Shown: one piece after another, positions 24,932-33,185 of the stretch
Numbering within the stretch: position 1 is the first letter of the stretch
Layout: every line of letters starts with the position of its first letter
NCBI GenBank assembly: GCA_041690255.1
Contig: JAWLHU010000014.1
Coordinates: forward strand, 1-64,000
DNA from: JAWLHU01 sp041690255
GTDB lineage: Bacteria > Bacillota > Sulfobacillia > Symbiobacteriales > Symbiobacteriaceae
Direction: 5' to 3'
Length of the DNA stretch: 64,000 nt
Made by a program: the position numbers and the translations under genes
The notes under the pieces: generated by a model
The model's input: only the letters and a program-made list of their open reading frames with translations
What the model was told of the DNA's origin: nothing
The model's database searches: none

Positions 24932-26058
24932 TAACCTAACCCCCTGTCATCCAGTGCCACCATCCCCGCGGATACGCGGAAGAGGCGGTGTTCTTCTGGC
25001 CACCTGCGAACCATGAGGTCCTCCAGGTCCGTACAACTCACAAAGGTCTGCACGCCTTCCTGCACGGCGTGCAGCAAGTAATGTCGCCGGTGGGGATCCA
25101 GCTCAGAAGCAACGTCATCAAGCAGAAGAATAGGAGCTTCCTGAATTTCCCCTGCCATAAATTGTAGCTCCGCTAATTTGAGAGCGAGGACTGCGGTGCG
25201 CTGCTGTCCCTGGGACGCATAAAGTCTGGCGTCCCGATCGCTGATCCAAAACCCGACATCATCACGATGAGGGCCCACAAGCGTTACTTGCCGGCGCTTC
25301 TCTTCACGGCGTGAGCGCTCAATCTGCGAGCGAAGACGTTCGGCTACAGCTGAGACATCCGCTCCAGAGACTGCCTCTGACGCCTGACCCTGATACTCCA
25401 GGCGAAGCTCTTCGCGTCCTTCGGCCAGCGTCCGGTGATAGTGGGCAGCAATAGGAGAGAGTCGTTGCACCGCCTCAGCTCGTCGCACCACCAATTGGGA
25501 CCCTGACGCGATAAGCTGCTCATCGTAAATCTCTAGCAAGGAGTCGTCAACAGTCTCCTTCTTCAAGAGCGTATTCCGTTGCATGAGCACCTTGTTGTAC
25601 GTCATGAGGTGATGCAGGTAGTTCTGGGAGATCTGGGACAGTTCGATATCGAGGAAGCGCCGGCGACCAGATGGGGATCCCTTGAGCAACTGAAGATCAT
25701 CAGGTGAAAAGAACACGGCCGCCAGGCTACCAACGAGACGGGTGATCTTTCGCTCCGCGATACCATTAATCTTCAACTGCTTCCGGCTCTGCTGTCCGTA
25801 GGCCAATTCAAGCGTGATGTCACCAGTCTTACGGACTACTGTAGCCTTGGCTGACATGGAGTCGCTCTTCTCGCTGATCAGCTCCTGGTCGCGCGAAGTC
25901 CGATGACTTTTACCCGTTGCCAGATAGTAAATCGCCTCAAGCAGGTTGGTCTTGCCCTGTGCATTGTCGCCATAGATCACATTCAGCCCAGGTGAGAAAT
26001 CAACGCGTAGGGCGTCATAATTGCGGAACGAACGCAGTTGGAGCGAGGAGAGGTACAC
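24931..26058 (-). CDS. recF: DNA replication and repair protein RecF
   Basis: SMC-like ATPase that targets RecOR to gaps at stalled forks. 375 residues. Walker A is GDNAQGKTNLLEA (near residue 30), and the signature region and Walker B appear as ILLLDDVASELDPHRR. I place the start at the GTG at 26058 (VYLSSLQLRSFRNY) because it matches family N-termini and GGGGAGG precedes it; a longer ORF to 26112 overlaps the S4 gene without reason. It overlaps remB by one base. Confidence 0.96.
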   Translation of the reverse strand: MYLSSLQLRSFRNYDALRVDFSPGLNVIYGDNAQGKTNLLEAIYYLATGKSHRTSRDQELISEKSDSMSAKATVVRKTGDITLELAYGQQSRKQLKINGIAERKITRLVGSLAAVFFSPDDLQLLKGSPSGRRRFLDIELSQISQNYLHHLMTYNKVLMQRNTLLKKETVDDSLLEIYDEQLIASGSQLVVRRAEAVQRLSPIAAHYHRTLAEGREELRLEYQGQASEAVSGADVSAVAERLRSQIERSRREEKRRQVTLVGPHRDDVGFWISDRDARLYASQGQQRTAVLALKLAELQFMAGEIQEAPILLLDDVASELDPHRRHYLLHAVQEGVQTFVSCTDLEDLMVRRWPEEHRLFRVSAGMVALDDRGLG

Positions 26059-26062
26059 GCCT

Positions 26063-26290
26063 CTATTCCTCCCCGCAGGCGATGGTCCAAAGACCGCCTC
26101 CACTGAGCGCAATCTGATCGCCCGGTCGGAGCTTACGGCCGCGACGCAGTTCGACCTCGCCGTTTACTTTGATCATGCCGGAGGCAATAAGGGTCTTGGC
26201 GTGGCCACCCGTACTGGCCACGCCCACCCACTTTAGAAATGCATCCAGCGTTATGAACTCCGTGGAGATAGAGACTGTCTGTTCAGCCAT
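26063..26290 (-). CDS. yaaA: S4-domain RNA-binding protein YaaA
   Basis: 75-residue single S4 domain protein with the ITLDAFLKWVGVASTGGHAK...VNGEVELRRGRKLRPGD pattern that binds structured RNA. Its role in ribosome assembly is only inferred from the family. Located 9 bases after dnaN and 4 before recF in the dnaA-dnaN-yaaA-recF cluster. Confidence 0.92.
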   Translation of the reverse strand: MAEQTVSISTEFITLDAFLKWVGVASTGGHAKTLIASGMIKVNGEVELRRGRKLRPGDQIALSGGGLWTIACGEE

Positions 26291-26299
26291 GAATGACTC

Positions 26300-27406
26300 C
26301 TAGAAGGTGATGAGAGGCAGCACGACATACAGGAAATGCGTGTTACCCGCCGGCTGCAACCGGGCGGGATTGCGGCTTCCTGAGCACTGGAAACGGAATT
26401 CGTTCTCGTCCAGCACCTTAAGAAAATCGACAAGGAATTTCGCATTGAAGCCCATGTCAATAGCGTCACCATTCATGCTGGTCGTCGGTAGTTCTTCGTA
26501 GACCTGTCCGACCTCCGGCGTGTTCGAGGTGATCACAACCTTGTCGCTGCCAAGACCAACCTTAACCGTACCATCCTTAGCAATCAAGGTGGCACGTTCA
26601 AGGGCTTCCATGAATTCGGCGCGCTGCAGAACAACCTCAGTCGGATAGTTCTGCGGGATTAGCCGCATGACATCTGGGTATTGACCCTCGAGCAGGCGCG
26701 AAATGACGCGAACCCTACCCAAATCGAAGAAGACCTGGTTAGAGGTGACCGACACTCGAGCGAGTTCCCCTTCATCACCGCCAAGCAGACGGGTCAACTC
26801 GTTAAGGGAACGGCTCGGAATGATGATGGAGAAGCTGTGTCCGGCCGGATTGTCGGCATCTGTTTCGGCATAGGCAATGCGTACACCGTCGGTCGCAGTA
26901 CCGGTAATTCGGTTTTCGCGCAACTTAAACAGGACACCGGTCAGCCAGGGCTTCGACTCGTCATGTCCTGCTGCAAAGGTGGTTTGACGGAGAAGTTCAC
27001 GGAGTTTCAGGTGATCGGCGGTAAAGGTCGAGGCTCCATCAACATCAGGAAGGCTGGGAAACTGGTCAGCGGAGAAACCGTGAATGTCATACTTCGATTT
27101 GCCCCAACGAACAACAGCCACGAGGCTGCGATAGTCTACGGTGAGTTCAATGTTGCCGTAGGGAATCCGCCGAATCAGGTCGGTTAAGTAACGAGCCGGA
27201 AGGACGATCTCACCTTCGGTTACAACGTCACAGGGGGTAACTGCTTCAATGGCGAGCTCCATATCGGTGGCACGAATGGTGAGTGTCTCGCCCTTGGCCG
27301 AAAGATAGACGCCAGAGAGAACCGGAATAGTGTTCTTCGTGGAGACCGCCTTCGAAACGGTGGCAAGGGTTACATTCAGTGCTTCCTGGCTGATCAGGAT
27401 CTTCAC
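26300..27406 (-). CDS. dnaN: DNA polymerase III sliding clamp (beta subunit)
   Basis: Processivity clamp encircling DNA, loaded by the DnaX complex. About 368 residues, three-domain clamp fold. The start is the GTG at 27406 (VKILISQEALN), preceded by AAGGAGGG; an upstream extension to 27652 would run across the DnaA boxes. The C-terminus LLPLITF differs slightly from the usual PMR(L) ending. Confidence 0.97.
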   Translation of the reverse strand: MKILISQEALNVTLATVSKAVSTKNTIPVLSGVYLSAKGETLTIRATDMELAIEAVTPCDVVTEGEIVLPARYLTDLIRRIPYGNIELTVDYRSLVAVVRWGKSKYDIHGFSADQFPSLPDVDGASTFTADHLKLRELLRQTTFAAGHDESKPWLTGVLFKLRENRITGTATDGVRIAYAETDADNPAGHSFSIIIPSRSLNELTRLLGGDEGELARVSVTSNQVFFDLGRVRVISRLLEGQYPDVMRLIPQNYPTEVVLQRAEFMEALERATLIAKDGTVKVGLGSDKVVITSNTPEVGQVYEELPTTSMNGDAIDMGFNAKFLVDFLKVLDENEFRFQCSGSRNPARLQPAGNTHFLYVVLPLITF

Positions 27407-27499
27407 GTGGAGCCCTCCTTTGTGTTGACGATTCGCTGGTCCGGCGGTTTCTTCCGCGCGGTTGTACATTGGTCCAATGTAGCAATGGTCATTGTAACG

Positions 27500-27680
27500 C
27501 CTGTGGATTTGTGGAAAACCCAGTGGATATCTAGGGATCCGGTCATCGCGCGGCGCGATAACTTGTGGGTATCGGCGCGCATTCTGTCCACAATCGACAG
27601 GTATGGATGGGGAGAACACGCGCAAGGGGGTTTCCACAGAGGTTATCAACAAGAGTTATCAACAGTAGGTGGATAAGACC
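27500..27680. other. oriC part 1: DnaA-box cluster between dnaA and dnaN
   Basis: Boxes close to the consensus TTATCCACA: TGTGGATTT (27502-27510), CTGTCCACA (27584-27592), GTTTCCACA (27630-27638), two TTATCAACA copies (27643-27651 and 27656-27664) and GGTGGATAA (27668-27676). The tight cluster of four lies just beyond the dnaA stop. In Bacillus the unwinding element is in the same dnaA-dnaN gap. Box calls are by eye. Confidence 0.75.
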
Positions 27681-27681
27681 C

Positions 27682-29070
27682 CTAGTCTGCTCGAATCTTA
27701 GTGATCAGAATCTCAATCGTATGCGCGAAAGTCGGGTCGCTCTTGATATCATCAGCGATCTTCTCGCAGGCGTGAATCACTGTAGTGTGATCCCGACCAC
27801 CGAACTCTTCACCGATCTTCGGGAGGGAGGCGTCAGTCAGTTCCCGTGAGAGGTACATGGCAATCTGGCGAGGGAAGGCCACACTGCGGGAACGGTTTCG
27901 CACTTCGAAGTCCTGCATCCGGATACTATAGTGCTCAGCCACCACCTGTTTGATGGTTGGAATCGTTACCTGCTTGGGTCGGTTTGGCGGTAGGATGTCC
28001 TTCAGAGCGTGCGCCGCCAGGTCGAAATTCAGTGGACTACGAAGCATGTTGGCGTAGGCGACCACTCGGGTAAGCGCCCCCTCCAACTCGCGAATGTTGG
28101 TTTCTATATTGGTAGCGATGTAACTGGTCACATCATCGGGAACGTCCAGGTGTTCCATGAGGGCCTTCTTGCGGAGAATGGCAATACGAGTCTCCAGGTC
28201 TGGCGGCTGGATATCGCAGATCAAGCCCCACTCAAAGCGGGAGCGGAGGCGATCCTCAAGGGTGGGAATCTCCTTGGGCGGCCGGTCGGAGGAAATCACA
28301 ATCTGTTTGTTTGCCTCATGAATGGCGTTAAAGGTGTGGTAGAACTCCTCCTGGGTCCGTTCCTTTCCGGCTAGGAACTGAATGTCATCAATAAGAAGGA
28401 CATCAACATGACGATAGCGGTTTTGGAACTCCAGGGTGGAGCCCTTCTGAATGGCCATGATGAACTCGTTCGTGAAGGTCTCTGTAGAAATGTAGGCCAC
28501 TCGTGCGCGCGGGTTTTGGGCGGCAACGAAATGGCCAATGGCATGCATCAGGTGCGTCTTTCCGAGTCCAACGCCACCATATATAAAGAGGGGATTGTAC
28601 GCCTTGGCCGGAGTCTCAGCCACGGCCAGCGAGGCAGCGTGAGCAAATCGATTAGACGTACCAACTACGAAGGTTTCGAAAGTATACTTCGGGTTGATGT
28701 GACTAAGGAGCGGTTTCATTGGGGTCTCAGGCGCGGCAACATCTGCCACCGTGCCGGGTGTGGATGAAGTGGCACCATCACTAGGACTGACGTTCGCTGG
28801 GGTGGGATCCTCTATGATGTTGGGGTTAGACACGAACTTCAACTGCATGTTGCGGTTGGTCAGTTCGCGCAGCGCCTGGCGGAGCAGGACGCCATAACGG
28901 GATTCGACCCGGTCCTTTGCAAACTCTCCCTGGACGCCAACAATAATGGTGTCCTCCACAACAGCGATAGGCCGGGTATTGCGCAGCCAGTTCTCAATAC
29001 TGGACTTTGGCAGTTGCCGTTCCAGTATCTCAAGACACTGCTGCCACACTTGAGACAACTCGGTCTTCAT
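27682..29070 (-). CDS. dnaA: Chromosomal replication initiator DnaA
   Basis: AAA+ initiator that binds DnaA boxes and opens oriC. 462 residues. Domain I (1-80), a Pro/Ser/Thr-rich linker (85-120), AAA+ core with Walker A GGVGLGKTH (165-173) and Walker B LLIDDIQFL, and domain IV with the signature GGRDHTTVIHACEKI for box recognition. Start ATG at 29070 follows GAGGAGG. DnaA boxes flank the gene on both sides, which implies autoregulation as well as origin firing. Confidence 0.98.
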   Translation of the reverse strand: MKTELSQVWQQCLEILERQLPKSSIENWLRNTRPIAVVEDTIIVGVQGEFAKDRVESRYGVLLRQALRELTNRNMQLKFVSNPNIIEDPTPANVSPSDGATSSTPGTVADVAAPETPMKPLLSHINPKYTFETFVVGTSNRFAHAASLAVAETPAKAYNPLFIYGGVGLGKTHLMHAIGHFVAAQNPRARVAYISTETFTNEFIMAIQKGSTLEFQNRYRHVDVLLIDDIQFLAGKERTQEEFYHTFNAIHEANKQIVISSDRPPKEIPTLEDRLRSRFEWGLICDIQPPDLETRIAILRKKALMEHLDVPDDVTSYIATNIETNIRELEGALTRVVAYANMLRSPLNFDLAAHALKDILPPNRPKQVTIPTIKQVVAEHYSIRMQDFEVRNRSRSVAFPRQIAMYLSRELTDASLPKIGEEFGGRDHTTVIHACEKIADDIKSDPTFAHTIEILITKIRAD

Positions 29071-29119
29071 TGGGTGAGCCTCCTCGGACAGGCTGAAATC
29101 GCCAGGTCGAAGCTACTGA

Positions 29120-29480
29120 GTATCAACACGTTATGCACATTGATATCCACAACGTGTGCATAAAAAGATTGAGCCTGTGCCAACTTCCACCGGAGTGTGG
29201 AAGTGGACGGGCTGCATGACTCATGATAGCAGAGCAGGGGAAAGTTATCAACAGGCTTTGGGGGTACCTACCCCCTTACGGAGTGTCACCTGGGGAAAAG
29301 GTACGACTCGCGTGGGATAAGCTCCTCCTTGCGCGTGGACAATCTGTGAATGCGTATCCCCATGCTTGGGAACGTGGGGGTATCCTGTGTGTGGATTGCG
29401 GGGACAATATTACGCAGATTGGACCGTCTTGCTGCCAGTATCCCCAGAACCCCGGCGTTGTGGATGGCGTTTTATCCAGA
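29120..29480. other. oriC part 2: DnaA boxes upstream of dnaA
   Basis: A compact group: GTATCAACA (29120-29128), TTATGCACA (29131-29139), ATATCCACA (29143-29151) and TGTGCATAA (29155-29163), with the second and fourth forming an inverted repeat. Further boxes are TTATCAACA (29245-29253), TGTGGATTG (29390-29398), TGTGGATGG (29459-29467) and TTATCCAGA (29472-29480). No gene is supported in 29071-29590. The dnaA promoter probably lies among these boxes, but I could not assign it. Confidence 0.7.
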
Positions 29481-29522
29481 GGGCCTTCTCTCTGTTGGGC
29501 TGTAAGTCACTACTTGCCTTGC

Positions 29523-29551
29523 TTGACTTCGCGTGGCGCGTCCGGTATAAT
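29523..29551 (+). promoter_or_regulatory. rpmH promoter
   Basis: TTGACT (29523-29528), 17-base spacer, perfect TATAAT (29546-29551), about 40 bases upstream of rpmH. It probably drives rpmH-rnpA-yidD-yidC-jag. Confidence 0.8.
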
Positions 29552-29590
29552 CCGCGTGTGCCTTTGTTGGGCAGTTAGGGGGTGTACCGG

Positions 29591-29725
29591 TTGAAGCGCA
29601 CATTCCAGCCGCATAACCGTCAGTATAAGAAGGTGCACGGCTTTCTCAGCCGCATGAGCACTCGGAATGGCCGTAAGGTTATCAAGGCTCGTCGTCTCAA
29701 GGGCAGAAAGCGCCTTGCTGTCTAA
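29591..29725 (+). CDS. rpmH: 50S ribosomal protein L34
   Basis: 44-residue basic protein of the large subunit: LKRTFQPHNRQYKKVHGF at the N-terminus and RKVIKARRLKGRKRL near the C-terminus, matching L34 throughout. The initiator is TTG at 29591, with AGGGGGTG about 8 bases upstream; starting at the GTG three codons earlier would add residues not seen in L34. First gene of the right-arm operon, divergent from dnaA across oriC. Confidence 0.95.
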   Translation: MKRTFQPHNRQYKKVHGFLSRMSTRNGRKVIKARRLKGRKRLAV

Positions 29726-29845
29726 GCCGCGGCGAATCCGTCGTGGCTCTTTTTCCATCCTGGGGACTTTTTTCGGGGGTCCGATCAGATGGGAGGGCTC
29801 GGGGAGGGACTCGTCTGCGTGCAGTCGAATCCCTCTCCTCATAGA

Positions 29846-30202
29846 GTGAAGAAACAATTCCGTTTGAAGTCTCGCCTGGAGTTCCAGGCTGTCTATACAA
29901 AGGGGCGATCGACTGCCAATCGGGCAGCTGTGCTCCACGTGGTTACACAAAGGGCTGGGGGTCTGAGTCGGATTGGTTTTGCCGCCGGCCGGAAACTCGG
30001 CCATGCCGTTGTGCGAAATCGCATGAAGCGCCGCATTAAAGAAGCAGTCCGCCTTCTTTGGCCACGGGTTAAACAGGGTGCAGCCATGGTGATTATCGCC
30101 CGGCAGGCTGCGTTGGACATGCCGTTTCCCGAGTTACAGGCGAAGGTCAGGGAGTTGTTCGAGCGAGCCGGGGTGTTGGATCAAGAAGGGAAGAAGCCAT
30201 GA
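29846..30202 (+). CDS. rnpA: Ribonuclease P protein component
   Basis: Protein subunit that assists the RNase P RNA in removing tRNA 5' leaders. About 118 residues from the GTG at 29846 (VKKQFRLKSRLEFQAVY), which aligns with family N-termini. The RNR signature is RNRMKRRIKEAVR. Start choice is uncertain: upstream in-frame starts at 29789 (ATG) and 29819 (GTG, after GGGGAGGG) exist, and the chosen one lacks a good Shine-Dalgarno. It overlaps yidD by 4 bases. Confidence 0.93.
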   Translation: MKKQFRLKSRLEFQAVYTKGRSTANRAAVLHVVTQRAGGLSRIGFAAGRKLGHAVVRNRMKRRIKEAVRLLWPRVKQGAAMVIIARQAALDMPFPELQAKVRELFERAGVLDQEGKKP

Positions 30203-30411
30203 AGTACATACTCATGGGTCTCGTTCGGTTCTACCAACGCTTTCTCTCTCCGCTTAAGGGCGCACCTACCTGCCGCTTCCACCCTACTTGCTCGCATTAT
30301 GCGCTGGGAGCGCTGCAAAAGCATGGGGCGATTAAGGGCACGTACCTTGCGGTGAAGCGTGTGTTAAAGTGCCACCCGTTCCATCCCGGGGGCTATGATC
30401 CTGTTCCTTAA
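30199..30411 (+). CDS. yidD: Membrane protein insertion efficiency factor YidD
   Basis: 70-residue protein with the YidD pattern: an amphipathic N-terminus (LMGLVRFYQRFLSPLKG), TCRFHPTCSHYALGAL with conserved Cys residues, and the CHPFHPGGYDPVP C-terminus. Thought to assist YidC at the inner face of the membrane. ATGA overlap with rnpA, and yidC follows. Confidence 0.95.
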   Translation: MKYILMGLVRFYQRFLSPLKGAPTCRFHPTCSHYALGALQKHGAIKGTYLAVKRVLKCHPFHPGGYDPVP

Positions 30412-30449
30412 CGACCGACGGTTTCTTTATTTGAGGGGGTTTCAATACG

Positions 30450-31118
30450 TTGCTAGCCGCATCGTGGATCCCGCAGTGGTTGATCGAGCCCATGCTGAAC
30501 ATGATGAAGTGGTTCCTGGAGATTAGCGGGAGCTACGGAATGGCCATTATCCTGCTGACTATCGTGGTGCGGATCGTCATCCTGCCATTGACTGTCTACC
30601 AGACAAAGTCAATGAAGAAGATGCAGGAAGTCCAGCCACGCATGAAGGAACTCCAGGCCAAATACAAGGATAACCCCGAGAAGCTGAATCAAGAGATGAT
30701 GGAGCTGTACAAGAAAGAGGGGGCTAATCCCTTCGCTGGATGCCTCCCCATGCTGATTCAGTTGCCGATTCTCTGGGCCTTGTTCGAGGTCTTTCGAGTC
30801 TTCAACCCCGCTGAAATGGGTTACTCCACCCTGTTCCTCTGGGCAGATCTCAGTACCAAGGATATCCCGTTGGCCATTCTGACTGTAGTGGCCATGTTTC
30901 TTCAGACCTATCTCTCGGGTGGCACCGCCTCCGATCCCAACCAAAAGATCATGCTGTGGATGATGCCTCTGCTGTTCGGCTGGATCGCCTTCACTATGCC
31001 CACCTCGGGTATCGTTCTTTACTGGGTAGTCAGCACGATCTTTGGCCTCGTGCAGCAAGCGATCTACCCGGGGTTCCCCCGGTTCAAGGGCGCCCCCGGT
31101 TCGAAAGGGGAAGCATGA
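30450..31118 (+). CDS. yidC: Membrane protein insertase YidC (short Oxa1-type)
   Basis: 222-residue polytopic protein with five hydrophobic segments, the short Gram-positive form (SpoIIIJ/YqjG type). It inserts membrane proteins alone or with SecYEG. Distinguishing segments are YGMAIILLTIVVRIVILPL with the substrate-contact Arg, QPRMKELQAKYKDNPEKLNQEMMELYKKEG, and PTSGIVLYWVVSTIFGLVQQ. It lacks an obvious lipobox. The start is TTG at 30450, downstream of GAGGGGG. It overlaps jag by 4 bases, the usual yidC-jag pairing in sporulating Firmicutes. Confidence 0.95.
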   Translation: MLAASWIPQWLIEPMLNMMKWFLEISGSYGMAIILLTIVVRIVILPLTVYQTKSMKKMQEVQPRMKELQAKYKDNPEKLNQEMMELYKKEGANPFAGCLPMLIQLPILWALFEVFRVFNPAEMGYSTLFLWADLSTKDIPLAILTVVAMFLQTYLSGGTASDPNQKIMLWMMPLLFGWIAFTMPTSGIVLYWVVSTIFGLVQQAIYPGFPRFKGAPGSKGEA

Positions 31119-31741
31119 GTCCCATGAAAACCATTGAGAAGAGCGGTCGCACGGTCGACGAGGCAATCGCTTCGGCGCTGGAGGAACTGGGCGTTCCGTC
31201 TGATCGGGTTCATATCGAGGTGGTCGATGAGGGAAAGGGTGGCTTTCTCGGCATCGGATCTCGTCCATCGGTTGTCCGCGTGAGCCTGAAGGAGTCGCGG
31301 GCCGAGAAGGTGGAGAACTTCCTCGGTGATATCTGCGAGGCCATGGGAATCGGCGTGCACATCGACGTGCGTGAAGACGAAGAGTACCTCCAGATCGATG
31401 TGACCGGTCAGGAAGCGGGCATTCTCATTGGCCATCATGGGCAGACTCTTGATGCGTTGCAGTATCTGTGCAACCTGGCAGCGGCGAGAGTCGGGGAGAG
31501 CGGCGCACGAGTTCTGCTCGATGTCGAGGGGTATCGGAAGCGGCGGGCTGAGACCCTGACCACTCTGGCCACTCGGCTTGCGGAACGAGTCGCCCGTACT
31601 GGAGAGTCGGCTGCCCTCGAACCGATGAGCGCTCAAGAACGGCGGGTGATTCATCTGGCGTTGCAGGAGAATCCCTCGGTCTATACGACCAGTGAAGGGG
31701 AGGATCCGTTCCGTCGGGTAGTCATCCACGTCAAGCGCTAA
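31115..31741 (+). CDS. jag: Jag/KhpB family RNA-binding protein
   Basis: 208 residues with three parts: an N-terminal Jag_N domain (GRTVDEAIASALEELGV, GGFLGIGSRPSVVRV), a KH domain with the loop LIGHHGQTLDALQYL (about 106-120), and a C-terminal R3H domain ending in the PMSAQERRVIHLAL region. Cytoplasmic RNA binder linked to cell division in streptococci and to SpoIIIJ in Bacillus by operon. The start at 31115 overlaps the yidC stop (ATGA) and follows AAAGGGGAA. Confidence 0.94.
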   Translation: MSPMKTIEKSGRTVDEAIASALEELGVPSDRVHIEVVDEGKGGFLGIGSRPSVVRVSLKESRAEKVENFLGDICEAMGIGVHIDVREDEEYLQIDVTGQEAGILIGHHGQTLDALQYLCNLAAARVGESGARVLLDVEGYRKRRAETLTTLATRLAERVARTGESAALEPMSAQERRVIHLALQENPSVYTTSEGEDPFRRVVIHVKR

Positions 31742-31804
31742 CGCTTGGACAAGCGGCCTGGTAGCACTGCTACTGGGCCTTTTCTCATCTTTGGGGGTGA
31801 GGGT

Positions 31805-33178
31805 GTGGGTGAGACAACGATCGCCGCAATCGCAACGGGATCAGGTGAGGCTGGGATTGGTATCATCCGAATCAGCGGACCTCAGTCCTTAATCGTTGGG
31901 GAGCGGATCTTCAGGTCATCGCGAGGGCGTCCACTTGGAGGGCGCCGGTCACATTTGCTGGTGCACGGATGGGTAGTGGATACCGACGGTATACCAGTGG
32001 ATGAAGTGCTTGCGGTCTACATGAAGGGGCCGCGATCCTTCACGGGTGAGGACGTAGTAGAGCTGCATGCACACGGTGGACCGGTGGCCGTGAAGCGAGT
32101 ACTGCAGCTTGTACTGGCGGCTGGGGCCCACTTGGCTGAACCTGGTGAGTTCTCTCGCAGGGCCTTCCTGAACGGCCGCATGGACCTGGCGCAGGCGGAG
32201 GCCGTGATTGACGTGATCCGGGCCAAGACGGATCGGGCGATGGCCGCTGCGGTGCATCACCTGAGGGGGGAACTGGGGCAGGAGGTGCGTTCCATTCGCG
32301 ACCGGCTCCTGCTGGTGACGGCACATCTTGAGGCCGACATTGACTTCCCAGAGCTGGAGCTCGAAGTGGCGACGATTCATGAAGTTGAAGATGGGTGCCG
32401 TTGGTGCCTGGGAGAGATTCAGCGGTTGCTTGGTGGGGCCCATACAGGAAAGATCCTGAGGGAAGGTCTTCGGGTTGTGCTGGCCGGCCGTCCAAACGTT
32501 GGGAAATCCAGCCTCCTGAACCGCCTGGTGCGAGAGAACCGGGCCATCGTAACGGCGATTCCCGGGACGACTCGTGACGTCATTGAGGAATGGGTCAGCC
32601 TCGGCGGAGTGCCAGTACAGTTGGCGGATACAGCAGGAATACGGAAAACGGACGACCCGATTGAGCAGATTGGTGTGGAACGCACCCACGCTGCTCTAAC
32701 ACGTGCTGACTTGGTGTTGGTTGTGATAGACGCCGCAGCCGGGCTGTTGAGTGAGGATCTCGAATGGATCCGGCAGCTTCCGGTGGGAAAAGCGCGGGTC
32801 GGGGTGGCGAATAAGATCGATCTTGCTCCTGCCTTTGACCGACGGGATTTGGCCGATGCGTTGGGTGGGGAAGCGGTGGTGACGGTGTCTGCCGACAAGG
32901 GAACAGGACTGGAGACATTGGAATCGCTTATCACCGAGAGTGCTGGTCTTCACGACGCTACCGAAGGGTTGGTGGTGAACGCAAGGCAGGCGGAAGCCTT
33001 ACAGCGAGCCCGTGCACACCTGGAGGCGGCACTGGAAACACTGGAAGCAGGCCTCGGATCGGACATGGTCTCCATTGACGTACGTGCGGCCTGGGTTGCC
33101 CTGGGTGAGGTGATCGGGGAGACGGTCGGCGAGGACCTGCTGGATCAGATCTTCAGCCGGTTCTGCATTGGAAAGTGA
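31805..33178 (+). CDS. mnmE: tRNA uridine-5-carboxymethylaminomethyl modification GTPase MnmE
   Basis: With MnmG it modifies U34 of tRNAs reading split codon boxes. 457 residues from the GTG at 31805 (VGETTIAAIATGSGEAG), which matches family starts; a TTG 20 codons upstream adds an unrelated tail. The N-terminal folate-binding part is followed by an inserted G domain with GRPNVGKSS (about 228-236) and DTAGIRK (275-281), and the protein ends with the catalytic CIGK. mnmG starts 7 bases after its stop. Confidence 0.96.
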   Translation: MGETTIAAIATGSGEAGIGIIRISGPQSLIVGERIFRSSRGRPLGGRRSHLLVHGWVVDTDGIPVDEVLAVYMKGPRSFTGEDVVELHAHGGPVAVKRVLQLVLAAGAHLAEPGEFSRRAFLNGRMDLAQAEAVIDVIRAKTDRAMAAAVHHLRGELGQEVRSIRDRLLLVTAHLEADIDFPELELEVATIHEVEDGCRWCLGEIQRLLGGAHTGKILREGLRVVLAGRPNVGKSSLLNRLVRENRAIVTAIPGTTRDVIEEWVSLGGVPVQLADTAGIRKTDDPIEQIGVERTHAALTRADLVLVVIDAAAGLLSEDLEWIRQLPVGKARVGVANKIDLAPAFDRRDLADALGGEAVVTVSADKGTGLETLESLITESAGLHDATEGLVVNARQAEALQRARAHLEAALETLEAGLGSDMVSIDVRAAWVALGEVIGETVGEDLLDQIFSRFCIGK

Positions 33179-33185
33179 GGGTGCT

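Noticed and set aside
29932..29950. Third parS site inside rnpA (CTCCACGTGGTTAC)
   Set aside because: Only the central CCACGTGG matches; the flanks break the palindrome, unlike the two perfect sites after parB.
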